From assembly GCA_015680685.1 (NCBI GenBank), contig MNCI01003059.1, positions 590,083 through 654,082 of the forward strand: a stretch of DNA of 64,000 bases. The letters are read 5' to 3'. The notes beneath the pieces are model-generated. The model worked only from the letters and a program-made list of their open reading frames with translations. It searched no databases and had not been told where the DNA came from. Shown here in pieces: positions 1 to 12,892 of this stretch (position 1 is its first letter; every line of letters begins with the position of its first letter). The translations under genes and the position numbers were made by a program. The DNA is from Gnetum montanum. Its lineage: Eukaryota > Streptophyta > Gnetopsida > Gnetales > Gnetaceae.

Positions 1-642
1 ACCTAAGCATGATAGTGTGTGCGGCAATAAATATGAGCTTTCTAATAAACCTTGCAGCACTTTGGATAGATTAGCTATTTTAATTATGCAGTCAATGTTT
101 TTAATTATTTATTAAATGTTTTCCATTAGTTATTAAATATTGTCTAGTTATTACATTAATGAAGTAATTAAGCCTAATAGATTACGCACATAAGTACGAC
201 TACTTTGAGCATAACACATATTTTCTTGGTAATCCTAGCAGTGTTATGACTTGGTACACCCAATAGAGTAGCACTTAGTCACCCAGTAGTGAATACGTGG
301 GTTTAGAACATGTACAAAAAGTGGGATTGGATCCTTATGTTAGGATTAATTAAATGCTAGTTAATTAGTTAATATATCTTAGTTAATCCAATTTCTTTTA
401 TCTACATCTTGAGATCATACTATAAAATACAAATGAAAAAAATTTGATACCTTAGTTACACCCAACCATACCAATGAATATCACAAGTGTAATTGGGAAG
501 ACAACGATTAACCTTAAGGCTAGATTCACTTCCTAAAAGACTAGTGCACTAAAAATGATAAAGTCCATGGAATTTAACCGTATCATGCATGAATGATTTG
601 TGATTCATATGGTTGGACATAGGGGTACCTCACCATTCATCA
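1..642 (+). repeat. 5' LTR of E1 (left part outside the window)
   Basis: The visible part starts downstream of the TATA box. It contains the polyadenylation signal AATAAA (26-31), the conserved block around 'GGGAAGACAACGATT', and the terminal block 'AGGGGTACCTC' followed by the LTR end CATCA at 642. The primer site follows directly. It matches the 3' LTR at 18097-18686 along most of its length, with scattered, mainly transition, differences. Confidence 0.85.
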
Positions 643-643
643 T

Positions 644-662
644 TGATGCCATTATTCGGGGA
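644..662 (+). other. Primer binding site of E1, tRNA-Asp type (decayed)
   Basis: Two bases after the LTR end the sequence reads TGATGCCATTATTCGGGGA. This is a mutated form of the complement of the 3' end of plant tRNA-Asp; compare TGGCGCCATTGCCGAGGA in E4. It is the site where the tRNA primes minus-strand DNA synthesis in Athila elements. Confidence 0.75.
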
Positions 663-798
663 CTTTGTTTGTGGAACATGTGCTATTTAGGTTTAAGTGA
701 ATATAATTAATATCATTGTATGAACCTCAAGGTTAATATCATTCCCATTATACATAACATTATAAAAGCACATTGATAATTTTATTCTTTTTTGCAAA

Positions 799-2650
799 AT
801 GGCTTCTTCTTCTTGCAAACATGAAGATACCAAACCATCAATTCCACAAGAATGAAAGATGGTATACACTCATCTAGATGATTTTATGCCAAACTTCACC
901 TTCATCCTACATTAGGATGAACAACTACAATGGTTTGACATGGAAGGCAACATCATCTTGCCTCTCAATAGATCTATGCGCACGATGCTATTCAAAACCC
1001 TTAAGAAGTTGGGCATAGTAGATCTTCATGAAGAATACATTATGGATGGATATGACACTTGAAACTACTATCCTTGCAAAACACAATGCAAAAGATGATC
1101 AAAATTAGGAGAAACTCCATGAATCTACAAAGGGGAAACATTACACCAATCCCTTGTTCCTACTAAGTCAAGATGACATTAAGGATCCTCTTACTGAAGG
1201 TTCTCAACATGAAGAGTCTTAACCCCCTATTATAGATGATGAGGGTGTGAACTTAAACATGTGATCCACTATTCATAAAATAGGTTCAGGAAAAACTAAC
1301 AGCCAAGGTAGGAACTTGGGCAAGAATCACAATGACAAGGAATCTAAGGATGGTCATCATAATAAGCATAAGAGTGGTGGCGAACACTATGGTGGTAATG
1401 CTAGTCCACCTTCCTCTTCATACAATTTTGAACATTCCTCTTCATTTGACAGTTCTCATGGCAGCTACCATTGAAACAATTGTGATGAAGGTAATCAGCG
1501 AGACAACAATGATCATGAAGGCCACCAAAATTGAAGGGATGGCTGAAACCATCATCAGCATTATTAACACAGCAATGATGATGAACCTCTGTTGGCAACT
1601 CAAAGTATGTTCAACATTGCGAAGGCAATAAAAATCCAAACTAGGCATATGAAAGTTAGTCAAATCAAGTGCTTAGTTATGAACAATATCTCAAGATTTA
1701 AGGGGGAATACAACTTTGATCTATAGACATATCTACAAGCTTTTTATGATGCTTGTGCCTTATAGAACATAGAAAATGAGTGGAAAAAACTCAAACTTTG
1801 TCCCTAGACACTCATCAAGGAAGCTGAAAGTTAGTATTGATCTTTGGAGCTGGTATCTATTCACTGATGGAGTACCATGTTAGAGCTATTTAATGACAAA
1901 TACCAGATGTACTCTAAAGTGTCTAATCTAAGAAGGCAAATCCAAGGTTGGAAATAGGAAACACATGAACCCTTGGATGCCACCATAGGCCACTACTATT
2001 CACTCTTACACTGATGCCCTAGCCATGATTATTCTCAAAGGAAACAACTTCGCCATGTCATAGATGGGCTCAAAGCATGAACAAGAAGAACCCTTGGGAT
2101 GTATGCCCAAGGAAGATTGTCTAAATTGAGAGCACATCAGATCCAAAGGCTAATTGAATAGGTAGTAAAAGAAGAAGGTGAGCTACAAAAAAGAAAATGT
2201 GCTAAAAAGTATAATAGGAATCCTTCCATCAAAAAATGAGAGGTTCGATTTTGTGATGAGGAGGAATCACCACTTGATCAAGTGATGAACAAAAAGATCT
2301 TACCCATCCAAAAATTTGTTTCTAATATTTTGGCCAAGGTTAAAAAATTATGGTATTCTTTGGATGAAAAATTTTAAACTGCTTTGAAGATTACTAAAGA
2401 ATCCAAAAGAAAAATAGTGACAATAATTGTAGGAGCTAAAAAGAAGCTAAACGTGCCTACCAAAGAGGTAAGAGCAAACTTGCTATAGTAGAGGTAGTTG
2501 TAGAGTCTAACTTTGATGATGAAACTAAATGTGACATCTATTAATACGAACATCTAAAGGGATGATGCCCCATGATGTCACACTCGCAAGAGTCTAGAGT
2601 ATATGCATTGAATCCTTGCCTAGCATGTAGGCAAGGTGCAAGATGATTGC
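799..2650 (+). pseudogene. gag: gag of E1 (many stops)
   Basis: This is the structural capsid polyprotein of the retrotransposon. The chosen start is Met-Ala-Ser-Ser-Ser at 799, matching the Met-Ser-Ser-Ser starts of E3 and E4. An N-terminal block with 'NFTFILH' and 'EEYIMDGYD' comes first. A charged linker rich in His, Asp and Asn follows. The retrotransposon gag core (PF03732 type) begins near 1690 with 'RFKGEYN' and continues through the block aligned to 'ESWCWSLEP' in E4. Near 2530-2583 is the Cys/His cluster 'CDIY.YEHLKG.CPMMSH'. In-frame stops are numerous and mostly explained by CAA/CAG/TGG to stop changes. No active product is expected. Identity is from motif order and comparison with E3 and E4. 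Confidence 0.8.
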
Positions 2651-3299
2651 CTTACCCTCAAGGCAGTTCCACCAATAGCAACAAGCTTACTACCTAAGTG
2701 GAACTCCTTCACAACCTTATGAACAATACCAATAGTGGTATCAACCACAATCGTGGGGAATGCCACCACCAAGACAATAGTTCCTTATAGGCAACTAGAT
2801 CTATATGAATACTATGTTTAGTAGCTTGTCTTCCCTAGAAGTTCTGTAAGTCATGCATCATTTTAGCATCATTATTATTCTCCAAAGTATCGTTGAACAC
2901 ATTCATCATCTACTCATGAGGAAAATCCATATCCATATCTATATCATCCTTCGCATCCCTCTACACATACACTCCACCTTCAACCCAGTTACCTCCTACT
3001 CCATCCATGTAGGGTGAGATTCCTCCACAACCATAACAATGAAATGCTATGAGGGCTATACACTCACAACCAATTTTTCAGCCAAGTGGTCTAGATAATT
3101 GATCAAGAAAAAGATCCTTCTTCTAACCCAACAATCCTCTTCAACCCTCACAATCTAGTTTGGCTAATCATTGTGCATTTCCAGAAAGCTCATTCTCTGC
3201 ATTAAACACCTTTGAGTATCCTTCAAACTAAGTGCCACCTTAGATTCGCATTGTCATGCTAACTCATGCTATTTATGATTAGATCAAGGCTAGTAATCT

Positions 3300-4070
3300 T
3301 TCTACAAAAAGATCTAATCCAAGAAAGGAACCATGTAGGCTCTTCTTGACTTTGGTTCTAGAGTTAATCTCATCTCTCATGACATGTACAAGGCCTGGAA
3401 CTTACCACCTCTCAAGAAGAGCAACATTCATCTAGAATTAGCAAATCAGTCAATTAGTATCCCTCTAGGATTAGTAGAGGACACTATGACCATAGTTTGT
3501 GGGTGGTCCTATCCTACTAATTTTCTAGTGATCAAGGTGGACAACTACAAAAGTGACTTCCCTATCATTATGGAAAGGGCTTGGTTAAGCATGCTCAATG
3601 CAAGAATGGGTATAAGGGACCTATCTTTGGAAATATTCAAGTTAAATGAACTAGGAAAAATAGAGAAGAATCATATTACATACATCACGTATAGTGATAA
3701 CAGGTGCAATTGTGTGCAAAAGATTTAGTTAATCAATAGCACATACATTAAAGCATGCAATCAATGTGCATAAGAGATCAATATTCAAAGGTGTCTGTAT
3801 GTAGTAGCCATAGAATAGGAAGGCACCTAGTGGATAATCACTAACTCAAGTAGTAGCACATTTTGCATGGAACCAACTACGAGCCTAACTTATGCATATG
3901 TTGAAGGCATGGACAAAATTAAACAAGTTTGTTCCCAACTCTCTGATGAAGATGATGGTACTTGTTGGGGAGAGTTGGAAATCTATGATAACTTCAATCA
4001 AGAGCCTCTAGAACTAAAAAATTTACTAGTTAAAATAGAGTATGCATTTTTTAAAAAATGGTAAATCAGT
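3300..4070 (+). pseudogene. pro: Retropepsin region of E1 with linker to RT
   Basis: The aspartic protease that cuts the polyprotein. At 3339-3380 the active-site loop reads 'ALLDFGSRVNLIS' (Asp codon 3348-3350), corresponding to the D-[LST]-G motif. The family strand 'LGLVEDTMTIVCGWSYPTNF' follows, then 'FPIIMERAWLS', the equivalent of the second half of the fold ('IMGRAWLS' in E4). A stop precedes the active-site loop. From 3867 an acidic linker ('SDEDDGTCWGELEIYDNF') leads towards RT. A run from Met 3384 to 3728 is still open. This is the only one of three copies that keeps the catalytic Asp. Confidence 0.75.
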
Positions 4071-4199
4071 CATAACTAATGAAAAACTTGCTTTGAACAA
4101 AAAGAAAAGTTGTTGAAGGTGATGAACAAATGGTCAAAAACCTTTGCTTAGTCATATCTAGCTAACAGGAATCAATCCAATTATATGCCAACATCGCAT

Positions 4200-4879
4200 C
4201 TACACTAACCTAGCCATGAAGCCTAGAAGGCAGCCATAGAGGTAGCTAAACCCCATATTGGAGTAGATTATCAAAGAGGAAATTGAGAAACTCCTCAAGG
4301 AAGGGTTCATCTATCCAATTGTAGATAGTGAGTGGGTTAGCTACTCATAATTATACCAAAGAAGGATGGCAAATGGTGAGTCTGCATCAACTTCAGGCTA
4401 TTGAATACAGTAACATTTAAAGATTACTTTCCTTTTTCATTTATAGATCAAGTGTTAGACACTATATTTGGGCATTGTTATTATAGTTTCTTGGATGGTT
4501 ATAGTGGTTATAACCAAATCCAAATTGCGCCAAAAGACCAGGCCAAGACAACATTCATGAGTCCTTGGGGAACTTTTACATATTGTAAGATGTCATTCAA
4601 TTTGTGCAATGCCCCTACAACATTTCAATGCTTGGTCCTTAGTATCTTTTAACAATAGATTGGTAGTGGTGTTGAAGTCTTCATGGATGACTTTTCTACC
4701 TATGGAGCTACATTTGAGCAAGCATTAGACTACCTAGAGCAAGTACTGAAGAGATGTGTAGACACAAACCTATGACTCAACTAGTAAAAGAGCCATCTCA
4801 TGGTCCAAGAAGGCATTATGCATGGACACCAAATTTCATAGAAAGGGATTGAGGTAGACCTAGAAAAGATAAGGATCAT
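4200..4879 (+). pseudogene. pol: Reverse transcriptase of E1, truncated by EA insertion
   Basis: Copies the genomic RNA into cDNA. Visible motifs in order: 'FKDYFPFSFIDQVLDTI' (about 4420), 'FLDGYSGYNQIQIAPKDQAK' (about 4490), 'PWGTFTYCKMSFNLCNAPTT' (about 4565), and the catalytic 'VFMDDFSTYG' (4678-4707). In the last, FMDD is the Athila version of YxDD. Several stops interrupt it. Similarity ends at 4879 after 'GIEVDLEKIR', exactly where the minus-strand LTR of EA begins. Thumb, RNase H and integrase do not follow and are not recovered after EA. These motifs are typical of Athila RTs. Confidence 0.85.
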
Positions 4880-5710
4880 TGATGAGCAATGAGATACCCC
4901 TATGCTCAACCATACAAATAAGAGCGTGTACACATGATCTAGTCAAACTTTGCAGATGGACTAGTTGTAGCACCTAGATAGTTATATGTTGATCACAGTT
5001 TGTTGTCTTCCCACCTGGACTAGTAGTAGCTTTACCACATATGGTTTAGTCCAGAGTGAGGCATATGATGTTCTAATTCTACATTACTCTTGATAATAGA
5101 CAAGAGAAATTGATTAAACTAATAATGGAAACAAAACCTAAATTAGCCTATAGTGATGGTATCCATCCTTAACTATCCGTACATGCCTTGAACTTCATGG
5201 GATTACTACTAGGTGTGCCAAGTATTCGTACTTAAACGCTCATGATTAAGGCATACACATTCTGCTTAATGACAAGAAAAGTAAATAACAATAAATCAAA
5301 TTGTTAATTAAAGAAGACATTAAATAATTAAAAATAACAAAAATTAATCTAAGTGAATGCTGTAATGATGAAAGTAATCTTGATCTTTATTGTTGGTCAT
5401 GCATGTGTCCAAGTGTGTCACACTTGAAAAAAGGTGCCATGTAATTACAAACATCCCACTATGGGCATGCATTGGGAATAACTATCTTGAAAGAAAGAAA
5501 CTGAAAACTAAACTACCAAAAGAAATAGAAAGAAAAGAACTTCCCTAAAAAATTGTCAACTATGCACTTGAGTGCTATATTTATAGGGTAACATAGGAAT
5601 CACAATATCAGATATATGATAGCATATCCAGGCCATGATATCATGTTCTTAATATCACATACTCGATATCGGGTACCCAATATTGATGCATGGAAAACTA
5701 TGATTTATCA
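4880..5710 (-). repeat. 3' LTR of EA
   Basis: An 831-bp LTR. In its own sense it runs from TGATAAATCA to CTCATCA. A TATA box (5578-5585) lies upstream of the transcription unit. U3 (5600-5710) holds repeated GATATC/AATATT motifs, including CTCGATATCGGG. The U5 hairpin arms CTGGACTA (5015-5022) and TAGTCCAG (5047-5054) are perfectly paired. The terminal block 'GTATGGTTGAG' near 4920 is also conserved. Confidence 0.9.
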
Positions 5711-5726
5711 TACCCCCACAACTGAA
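5711..5726 (-). other. Polypurine tract of EA
   Basis: In element sense TTCAGTTGTGGGGGTA directly abuts the LTR start TGATAAATCA. The same 'AGTTGTGGGGGTA' core precedes the E1 3' LTR. Plus-strand DNA synthesis starts at such tracts. Confidence 0.85.
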
Positions 5727-5889
5727 TAAAAACTCATCCTCAAGTTAATACAATGAGAAATTAGATCCTTACAAAACATTATGAAGGTATGAGATTATTG
5801 ACTACTACTGACTAACCATGCCACAGTATGGGAAACACAAAACTTGGACACAAAACATAAAATGCAAAATGTTGGAACTCATGTGGTTG

Positions 5890-8609
5890 CTGAAGGTGGT
5901 GGCTCCTCCATTGGTGCTTTCCTTTGTTTGGTATTGTAGGCTTTTGATATTGCTAACATGTGAGAAGCACCTGTAGTTTTTCTTCTTCCATCCAAGGATC
6001 ATCCATAGTCCATGCTAATGTCCCAATGTTAGTTGTGGAAACATCTGGTTCGCTTTGACATACCATGCAGCAAATTGCCATCATTCCTTCTCATAGGTTC
6101 TGGCTTTATCTTGTAATTCATGGTAATCTATCAGCTACCAACCCAAATTTTTTGCTACATCTCTTTGATCATGGTAGCTTGCATTGACCACTTCTAATTT
6201 AGAGTTTGCAAATTATAATTTTTGCAATGTTTTCTTATGTTTAGAAAACTCTATCTCATATTTAGTGTAAGTGGTAGCTACCTATTTCTCAAGCTTATTT
6301 CTTAGGCATCCTACTGCTAACATGGCTAAGCTGGCATATCACAGATTTTCCAACTCCATGTACTCTGTTAAGTCTTGAATCTATAGGTCCCAACTTTTTA
6401 GTTTTGCTTAGTGGGTGAACACATATGTATCTAATATGGCTCACTAGTTAGTGTGTTTAGCACTGAAAGAGTTAATGTGAGTCTTAGCCATATGGATATC
6501 CTTTTCAATTATTTCTTTGTACATCCCCACTTGATCACGGAAGTGCTCTTTCAACTTTCATGCTTCTTGGCCTCATTCTACCACAAACTAATCTCTATTA
6601 CCATCTTTTGATGGATGGCATGAACCTCCTCCATAGAAAGAGTTCTATTTTTCCTAACTAAGCAATTCATATCTTGGTTAACCTATACTAATTGTTCTTA
6701 CATTTGTTAAAAAATTTCTTTGAGAACATTCTTCTATTTCTTAACTACCATCAACTAAATATTTTTAGCAGCAAGTTGTTTATTCTTCTCCTGTAAGACC
6801 TTGAGAGCCTTAGCATGTGCATATATTTGAGCTTGTGCATTGGAAGCATCCTAATTGGCCTATTCTTTCTCCCTTGCCACATTTTTATTCTCTTCCAACA
6901 ATTTATTTAGTTGCTCATTTTTGAAAACATCTAATTGATCAGCGATGATGAATTGGAAAGGATCCCTTCATTTAGCTTATAGGGTGATGAGCTTTTCTTA
7001 TAGTCTTTGTAGCTTTGCTTCCGTATGCTAGGCCTTAACTTCAACCATGACCAATTTTTCTTTAGTTGAAATGAGGTTTGATTGTACTAAGGTGACATCT
7101 TGAGGGATGTCAAGTAAGGAAGTCATGACTTGTCCTATTTGTAGCAAGCAATCCAAAACATCCTCATGTTCTGCAAGAGTCATTGAGAAATTTGCCAAAA
7201 CTTGAGCATCATGTGCTTCCATGAAATTTATTGATGGCACAATAGGAACATTAAAAGATTCTTTGATGTGGTTTGTGACCACCTCTATTGCACCTGCCAC
7301 ATCCTAGTGCTGCATGACCATAACTATGGCACCTTCACCAATTTCTAATCTAACTTGGAAGGATGCGACATTCGTAGAGATCTACTAAGATCAGTAGGAC
7401 TCTCCTCTTGAAATCAATGAAATGTGTCCACTCATAGGGTTAGCTAAGAAAGTGGTCTGCATGAAATTGTCAATGACTCTAAATAAATTCTTGAGATCAC
7501 GACTTCTCCAACTGATCGTCTCAGCAATGGTTTTGAGGGGATAGTCAATAATCTTATTGCAGTAGTGGTGATTGTTAGACTTGCTAGCTTGTGGGTTGTG
7601 TGCTAGGTCCTACTTCCTATTGTTGACTAGGCCCTGCTATTTGAGGCACAATGGGTTCAATCATTCTCACTTCTTCTTACTATGATTTCTTGTCAATGTC
7701 TTTCCTTAGCACTAGTGGTTTGAGTAGTTCAACATACAAAGCATTTTTGGCTTTTCTAAGAACATCATTCATATAGCCCAAAATTGCAACACATCTTCAT
7801 AGCTTCTTGATGAGACAAGAAAAAGGCAAGACAAGCTTCCCTATCTTTCTTTGAATCTCCTTAGTATTTCCATCAAATATAAATGGGGCAAATTTGCATT
7901 AAATTTTTCCATCAAAATTACACTATCGTGTTGCATAAGTAGATAGTCTATTTAAGACTTTAGTGGGGAAAATGTGATAAGTGCCAATCTTGAAGTAAAT
8001 CCTCTCTTCTAGGGTTAATTCTCCATAAGCTTTATTTTCTTTGTCGTAAACTTATTTCAACCATAACTTTCTTGCATCCGTGTCCAAGCAAGTGGATAGA
8101 TGAGAAACCTTTGGTCCTTCATTTAGAAGATTCAAGACCTCTACAATGGCCCTTACAAAGAAATCAATGAGAACACCACCTACATTGGAAATGGTGCCTT
8201 CTTCCTTGCCATGCTAGAATTGGTATGTCTCACCCAAATAACAGTCACCACTTTCCAAGAGAATGGGCCATAATGGAGACACCTTGAGTTGAGTCTTCAT
8301 TGGTTCAATGGAAAACTTAATGAAAGGCCTAAAATTGAGCTCCATGATCATAGTTGATAAGGTGGACTTCTACTAAATGGCTTGGAGATATTCTAGGGAT
8401 AATGTGAGATGTTGCCTTGGCTCTAGGGCTCTAACTTCTCCACCTTTCACATGGCTAGATTGTACTATCGTAGGGGTTTCTTGATGAATGCTGAATAAGT
8501 GTGCTTCCTGCTTTACATGTTCTACATGAGGTCCCTAGCCTCTACCTGCTCTTGGGCATTTAGCTACTCCTTGCAAAGGTCCTACTTGATCTCCTCATTT
8601 TGGGGCCAT
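5890..8609 (-). pseudogene. Extra (env-position) ORF of EA
   Basis: A degenerate ORF downstream of where pol would be, in the place occupied by the env-like ORF of Athila elements. The start is Met-Ala-Pro-Lys at 8609, chosen because all four full copies begin Met-Ala/Val at this point. The N-terminal third contains the conserved block 'YGELTLEERIYFKIGTYH' and 'LVLPFSCLIKKL', resembling the putative plant transposon domain PF20167 found in such ORFs. The remainder (7300 to about 5950) is a long heptad-rich, charged coiled coil. I see no signal peptide or membrane helix, so 'env' is only positional. Stops are frequent, though an open run remains at 7028-7300. Function is unknown. Confidence 0.65.
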
Positions 8610-10569
8610 CTGTAATCACACAAAAATCAACTATTACTAAGGTTATGTAGAGAAATTTTTATCAACTCATACCTTACTCATTGCCTTAGTTAATAGTCCA
8701 TAATTATGTAGTATTATTTTAGAGTTAGAGATATTTTTGAGAAGTGGCTCCAAAAGGTGTTATTGTTGACCTTACATTGTTGGGTTTTGTCAATTTCTTT
8801 ACATGTGACACTTACAATCATTTGGGTGGCCTAGGTGATTGATGAAAATTAACTTGGAATTTAAACATAAAATTTTTCTTTAGTAAATATTGAATTTCTT
8901 ACCCCTATGATATCCTTTGAATGATAGCAAATTTCGAAAAAATGTATGCACACTTCCTACTACAGTACACCCCNGACTAAGTGGAAATAATGAATTTTTG
9001 ATATTTAATGGAGCATTTGAGATTAAATTGGAAGGTTTTGGGTATTTGGAAAATTAATTTTGAGGCACTAGAAGTGTGTCATGGTGGAGTCATATATTAA
9101 AATTTATGAAAAGGGGCTACGACAAAGGGTGTATAGTAATTGTTGAGGGAAAGGGTAGTTCACTTAGGTGAGTAGTTGAAGGATGTAAAATAATGTGTTT
9201 GTGTGCAATAAGGATAAGTTACAAAAGTTACACAAGTGGGTCCTCCCCAAAGTAGGCTCTAGCCTATGATGCCCTTGTGAAACCACATCTCTAATGTTTG
9301 TGGACATTAGAGAAGTTGAATGCAACAGATACCTATGAACAAAACACACATGTTAGAACCACAAAGTTGAGATAATAACTCTACATTACACCAACCACAA
9401 GTTATGAACATTCGAACAACAAGATGAGATGGACTATAGAAGGGATTGAAGAAATTAGGGCATGATGTTTTTAATGATGGTCACAATGGAATCTTGTATG
9501 TAATTAGTGGTTAAATAACCATGTGTTTGGCTTTTCAAGTTTCAAACCAATTCCATACCACATTGTAGTGACATTGCATCGCTTCACCCCATCGACAAAC
9601 AACCATAAGTCTATGAGAGTTGCAAGGAGTAACATCACTTAGCATTTTGTTTAAGGCACTTTGTTTTGTTTTTATGGCTCTATGAAGTCACCTACCTTTA
9701 GGCATGGGTACATGTCTTTCCAGTGGGACCCAAAAAAGCTTATTTAGTGCTATTTTGAGTTGCTCTTACTCCCATTTTTTGTTAGATCTACAAGGATATA
9801 GTTACAACCTTGGTAACATGATAGAACATACGAAAGTAAGCAAAGAGAATCTATGAATTCCCTTGATGTCACACCATTGTCATTCCACCTTGGTCCTTCA
9901 CTCGTCTCTCTAGACACAATGATTATCAAATTATTTATAGTTGGATGATGAAAAAGATTACCATTGTGACCAGAGCATGAACCTCTTATTAATGGAATAG
10001 GTGGATGGATGTCATGGTCTCAATGTTTGAATAATCAGTTCCTTATGACTAGGTAACATAGAAAAAAACCTAACCTTAATGGGAAACATGATCAACTTAT
10101 TCATTGTTGAGATTACAATGGAAAATTTAAAAAAAAATTAGAAAAAGTAAAAGAAATAGAGAAATGAAAAAAAATCATAAAACAAAAAGATAAAATAACA
10201 CTTAATAATATTGGAAATTAGAATGGGGAATGACCCCCACAACTAAACATTTGGTCATGGCTAGGATTAATAAGTGGATGAATAGGATCCGTGCATGTAT
10301 GAAATGCTAGGAACCCTTCATGCCCCAACTAGTGGATGTCTATTGGTGGTATGGTGGTTGGGTAGAGAAATTGTTGGTCACACATCTAATTATAGAAAAC
10401 ATAGTGGGGTAGGTTAGATGGTGTGTGTACATTATGAGGGAAATCTAGCCCACTATGGAACCCTTGACTATATGATAATATGCATGGATCTATGTGTCCC
10501 TTTGCATTGGTGAATTCACTAGATCATNATATGCATGGATCTATGTGTCCCTTTGCATTGGTGAATTCA
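8610..10569 (-). other. Non-coding block of EA between gag and extra ORF
   Basis: This region has no coding signature. It aligns in order with the post-integrase blocks of E3, E5 and E7: a polypurine-like 'AGTTGTGGGGG' tract near 10231-10243, A-rich repeats of 'TGTAAAACAA' type, the 'GGCATGGGTA' block near 9700 and 'GGGGAGGACCCAC' near 9240. The covarying hairpin seen in the other copies is not recognisable here. A single N at 8974 may hide a missing stretch. A perfect 50-bp duplication around the N at 10528 (10478-10527 and 10529-10578) is probably an assembly artefact. Confidence 0.6.
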
Positions 10570-12767
10570 CTAGATCATGTGGATGTTGGAGTGTGAGGTG
10601 GAGGCCTGAGTATAGTAATAGGGGTTATTGATGAAGCTAAGGAAGATGTGGAACTAGGTTGACCTTGGGCTAGTTTAGAGGATGGAGTAGGTTTAGAAGC
10701 ATGATTCTTCTTCCTACGACCATGCCTAAAGAAGGGATGCTTCCAACATTGCATAGGGGACCTACTTTTGTTAATAGATGTAGCACAAGTTACATCCATT
10801 GGTTAGCATGGTGGTGTGGACTAGTCTAATACATCTGATGGTGATGTAGAAGGAGGTGAAGGATGAGAATACTGAGGGTGAGGAGAAGTGTGAGAAGTAT
10901 GAGGTGGTGATCCCTTAGGAAAAGACATGAGTTGATGGTACTCAGGAGAGTGATAATGACAATTGGAGGTAGAGGATTCAAAATTAGTTGAAGAAACAAG
11001 ATGCTGAACATAGTAGGCATTTGGTTTTGGAAGATAGGGAGGATGTGGCTGGCTAGATAGTGGCCTCCCCCATGCTTATGAGTTTTGCCACTACGGTGGA
11101 GCAAAGTGTTGAGGTTGGTAATAGCTCCCCTTAGGATAGTACAATGGGTTATGAGGTTGTCCATAATTACCTTGTGGAATAGGGATGTGCCTAAACTGAT
11201 ACCTTTGTATGAATTTTGGGTGTAGCTTCCCTATCCAATGCTCATATAGATGTGACAAGACTAGACAATGACCCTTTGGATGATCATATAAATATACATT
11301 ACATCCATCCTCATTATCTATAGTTGAGCCTTTGGCCTTGTTACCCTTAGCCATTATCCCTAATTATTGAACAGTGATTTTAACTATTTTTAATTTCTAT
11401 GCCCTATGTTTATTTTGATTGCTAGGTTTATTTTGGATGGCCCTCTCCTTAACAGTGTCTTCTAAGTTCACACTTTGTTCATTTTCCCATATGGTCATCT
11501 TGTTATGCTTTGCGTCAATTTCATGTATCGATTTCTATATTGGCAAAGGTTGGGACTATATCACCCTTTCAGAATTGGTTGCTTCCTCTTCCTTATAGTT
11601 TCAAACCTTTATTGTTTCTAGAGTTGGGTCCTATTCAAATGATTTTGCATTCTCCCATTTAGATAGTTCTCTCTCTTCTTTTGCTAGATGCTCTATTAGT
11701 TCTTTAACCTGGTGGGCTTGAAGCTTATATAGTTGTCCTTGGGCATACTTTCCAAGGTTCACACTTGTTTCATTGCTAAGCCCATCTCTAATGTAGAGTA
11801 TTTTCTCTTTCTCAGAGAACCTATGACCTAGAAATTTATTTAGTAAGACATAGTATCTATCTAAGGCCATGTTTAAGAATTCTTATTGTTCTTGTTTCCA
11901 TCTTTGGATTTGTCTTTTCAAGGTAGACACTTGCACATAGGTTTGCTATCTTTTATTGAAAAGTTCTAACATGGTTGAGCATCATCTAATTGAATTTGGT
12001 TCCAATGATCTATACCACACTTTGTCTTTATCAACTAGTGTCCTAGGAAAGAGCTCAAGCTTTTGCCATTTACTATCCACATTGTTGAGCATAAAAGCAT
12101 CATGGAAGGCTTGTAAATGATGTTGCAAATCTAAATCATAGCCTCTTGAAAATTTTGGAATATTATTCAGGGTGAGCTTAAGTAGTCAACTCTTCTTGTG
12201 ATGCTTGTGAGATATCTTAATGGCCTCTATGATGTGCATTAGGATTTTAGCGACTAACAGGGGTTTATTATAATTAGAAAAGTTATGATTAAAATATCTA
12301 TTTGATCGATGGTGATGATGTCGCTTATGTTCATGTTGATGACCTTGAATGTATTTTTGGGTTCAATTTTTACTTTTATTCTAACCCTTTTGTGGAGCTC
12401 TATCTCTATACCTACGTTCATCTTCATCAGAACTAGATGTTGAAGTTGAGGGGGAAGATGAAAAGGAGGCACTAGTAGGATAGCCATGGCTTCTATAATG
12501 TTCGTTGAGGTCCCTTGGTTTATCGTTTCTAAGTACTGAGAAGGTCTTAGACCTTGAGGCCTCCCCTAGTTTAGGACTAATGTCATATTCTTCAAGATTG
12601 TCTACCTTAGCTGAATGTAGTATTTGAGTGTCATTAGGATGGCCATGGTCATAAAAAACCCCTTCATAAGATGGATCACACAAATCTTCTTCATTATATA
12701 TTTCATTAGTTCTCCAATGAATAGGTGTGCTATATAGTTCATAATCATTTTTGCGTGAGTGAGACAT
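10570..12767 (-). pseudogene. gag: gag of EA (divergent N-terminus)
   Basis: Met at 12767 opens an intact 128-codon N-terminal run that is unlike the N-terminus of E1, E3 and E4. It ends in a Ser-rich stretch with 'DEDERRYRDRAP'. The gag core follows in other frames. Its recognisable late segment is at 11631-11870, with 'ALDRYYVLLNKFLGHRF' and 'LAKEERELSKWE', matching 'LLEQVAKEEGELRKRE' of E4. The Cys/His cluster 'CNVYLYDHPKGHCLVLSH' lies at 11250-11303. A Pro/Ser/Thr-rich C-terminus reaches about 10580. Stops and frameshifts separate the pieces. The intact N-terminal run may simply be a recent or lucky survivor. Confidence 0.75.
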
Positions 12768-12873
12768 TGTTGTTGATTTGTGGTGTGTGTTTGAATACTT
12801 CTCGAAATATATATTGTTAATACCCTTTTATAATGATCTTGTGTAATATAACTAATCTAGATAGCTAGCACCA

Positions 12874-12891
12874 TCCTCGACAATGTTGCTA
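12874..12891 (-). other. Primer binding site of EA, tRNA-Asp type
   Basis: In element sense the LTR end CATCA is followed by TTAGCAACATTGTCGAGGA, a mutated tRNA-Asp complement (intact form in E4: TGGCGCCATTGCCGAGGA). Confidence 0.7.
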
Positions 12892-12892
12892 A

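Noticed and set aside
1401-1663. Minus-strand frames opposite the E1 gag linker
   Set aside because: Shadows of the His/Asp-rich plus-strand linker; the gag family is clearly read on the plus strand.
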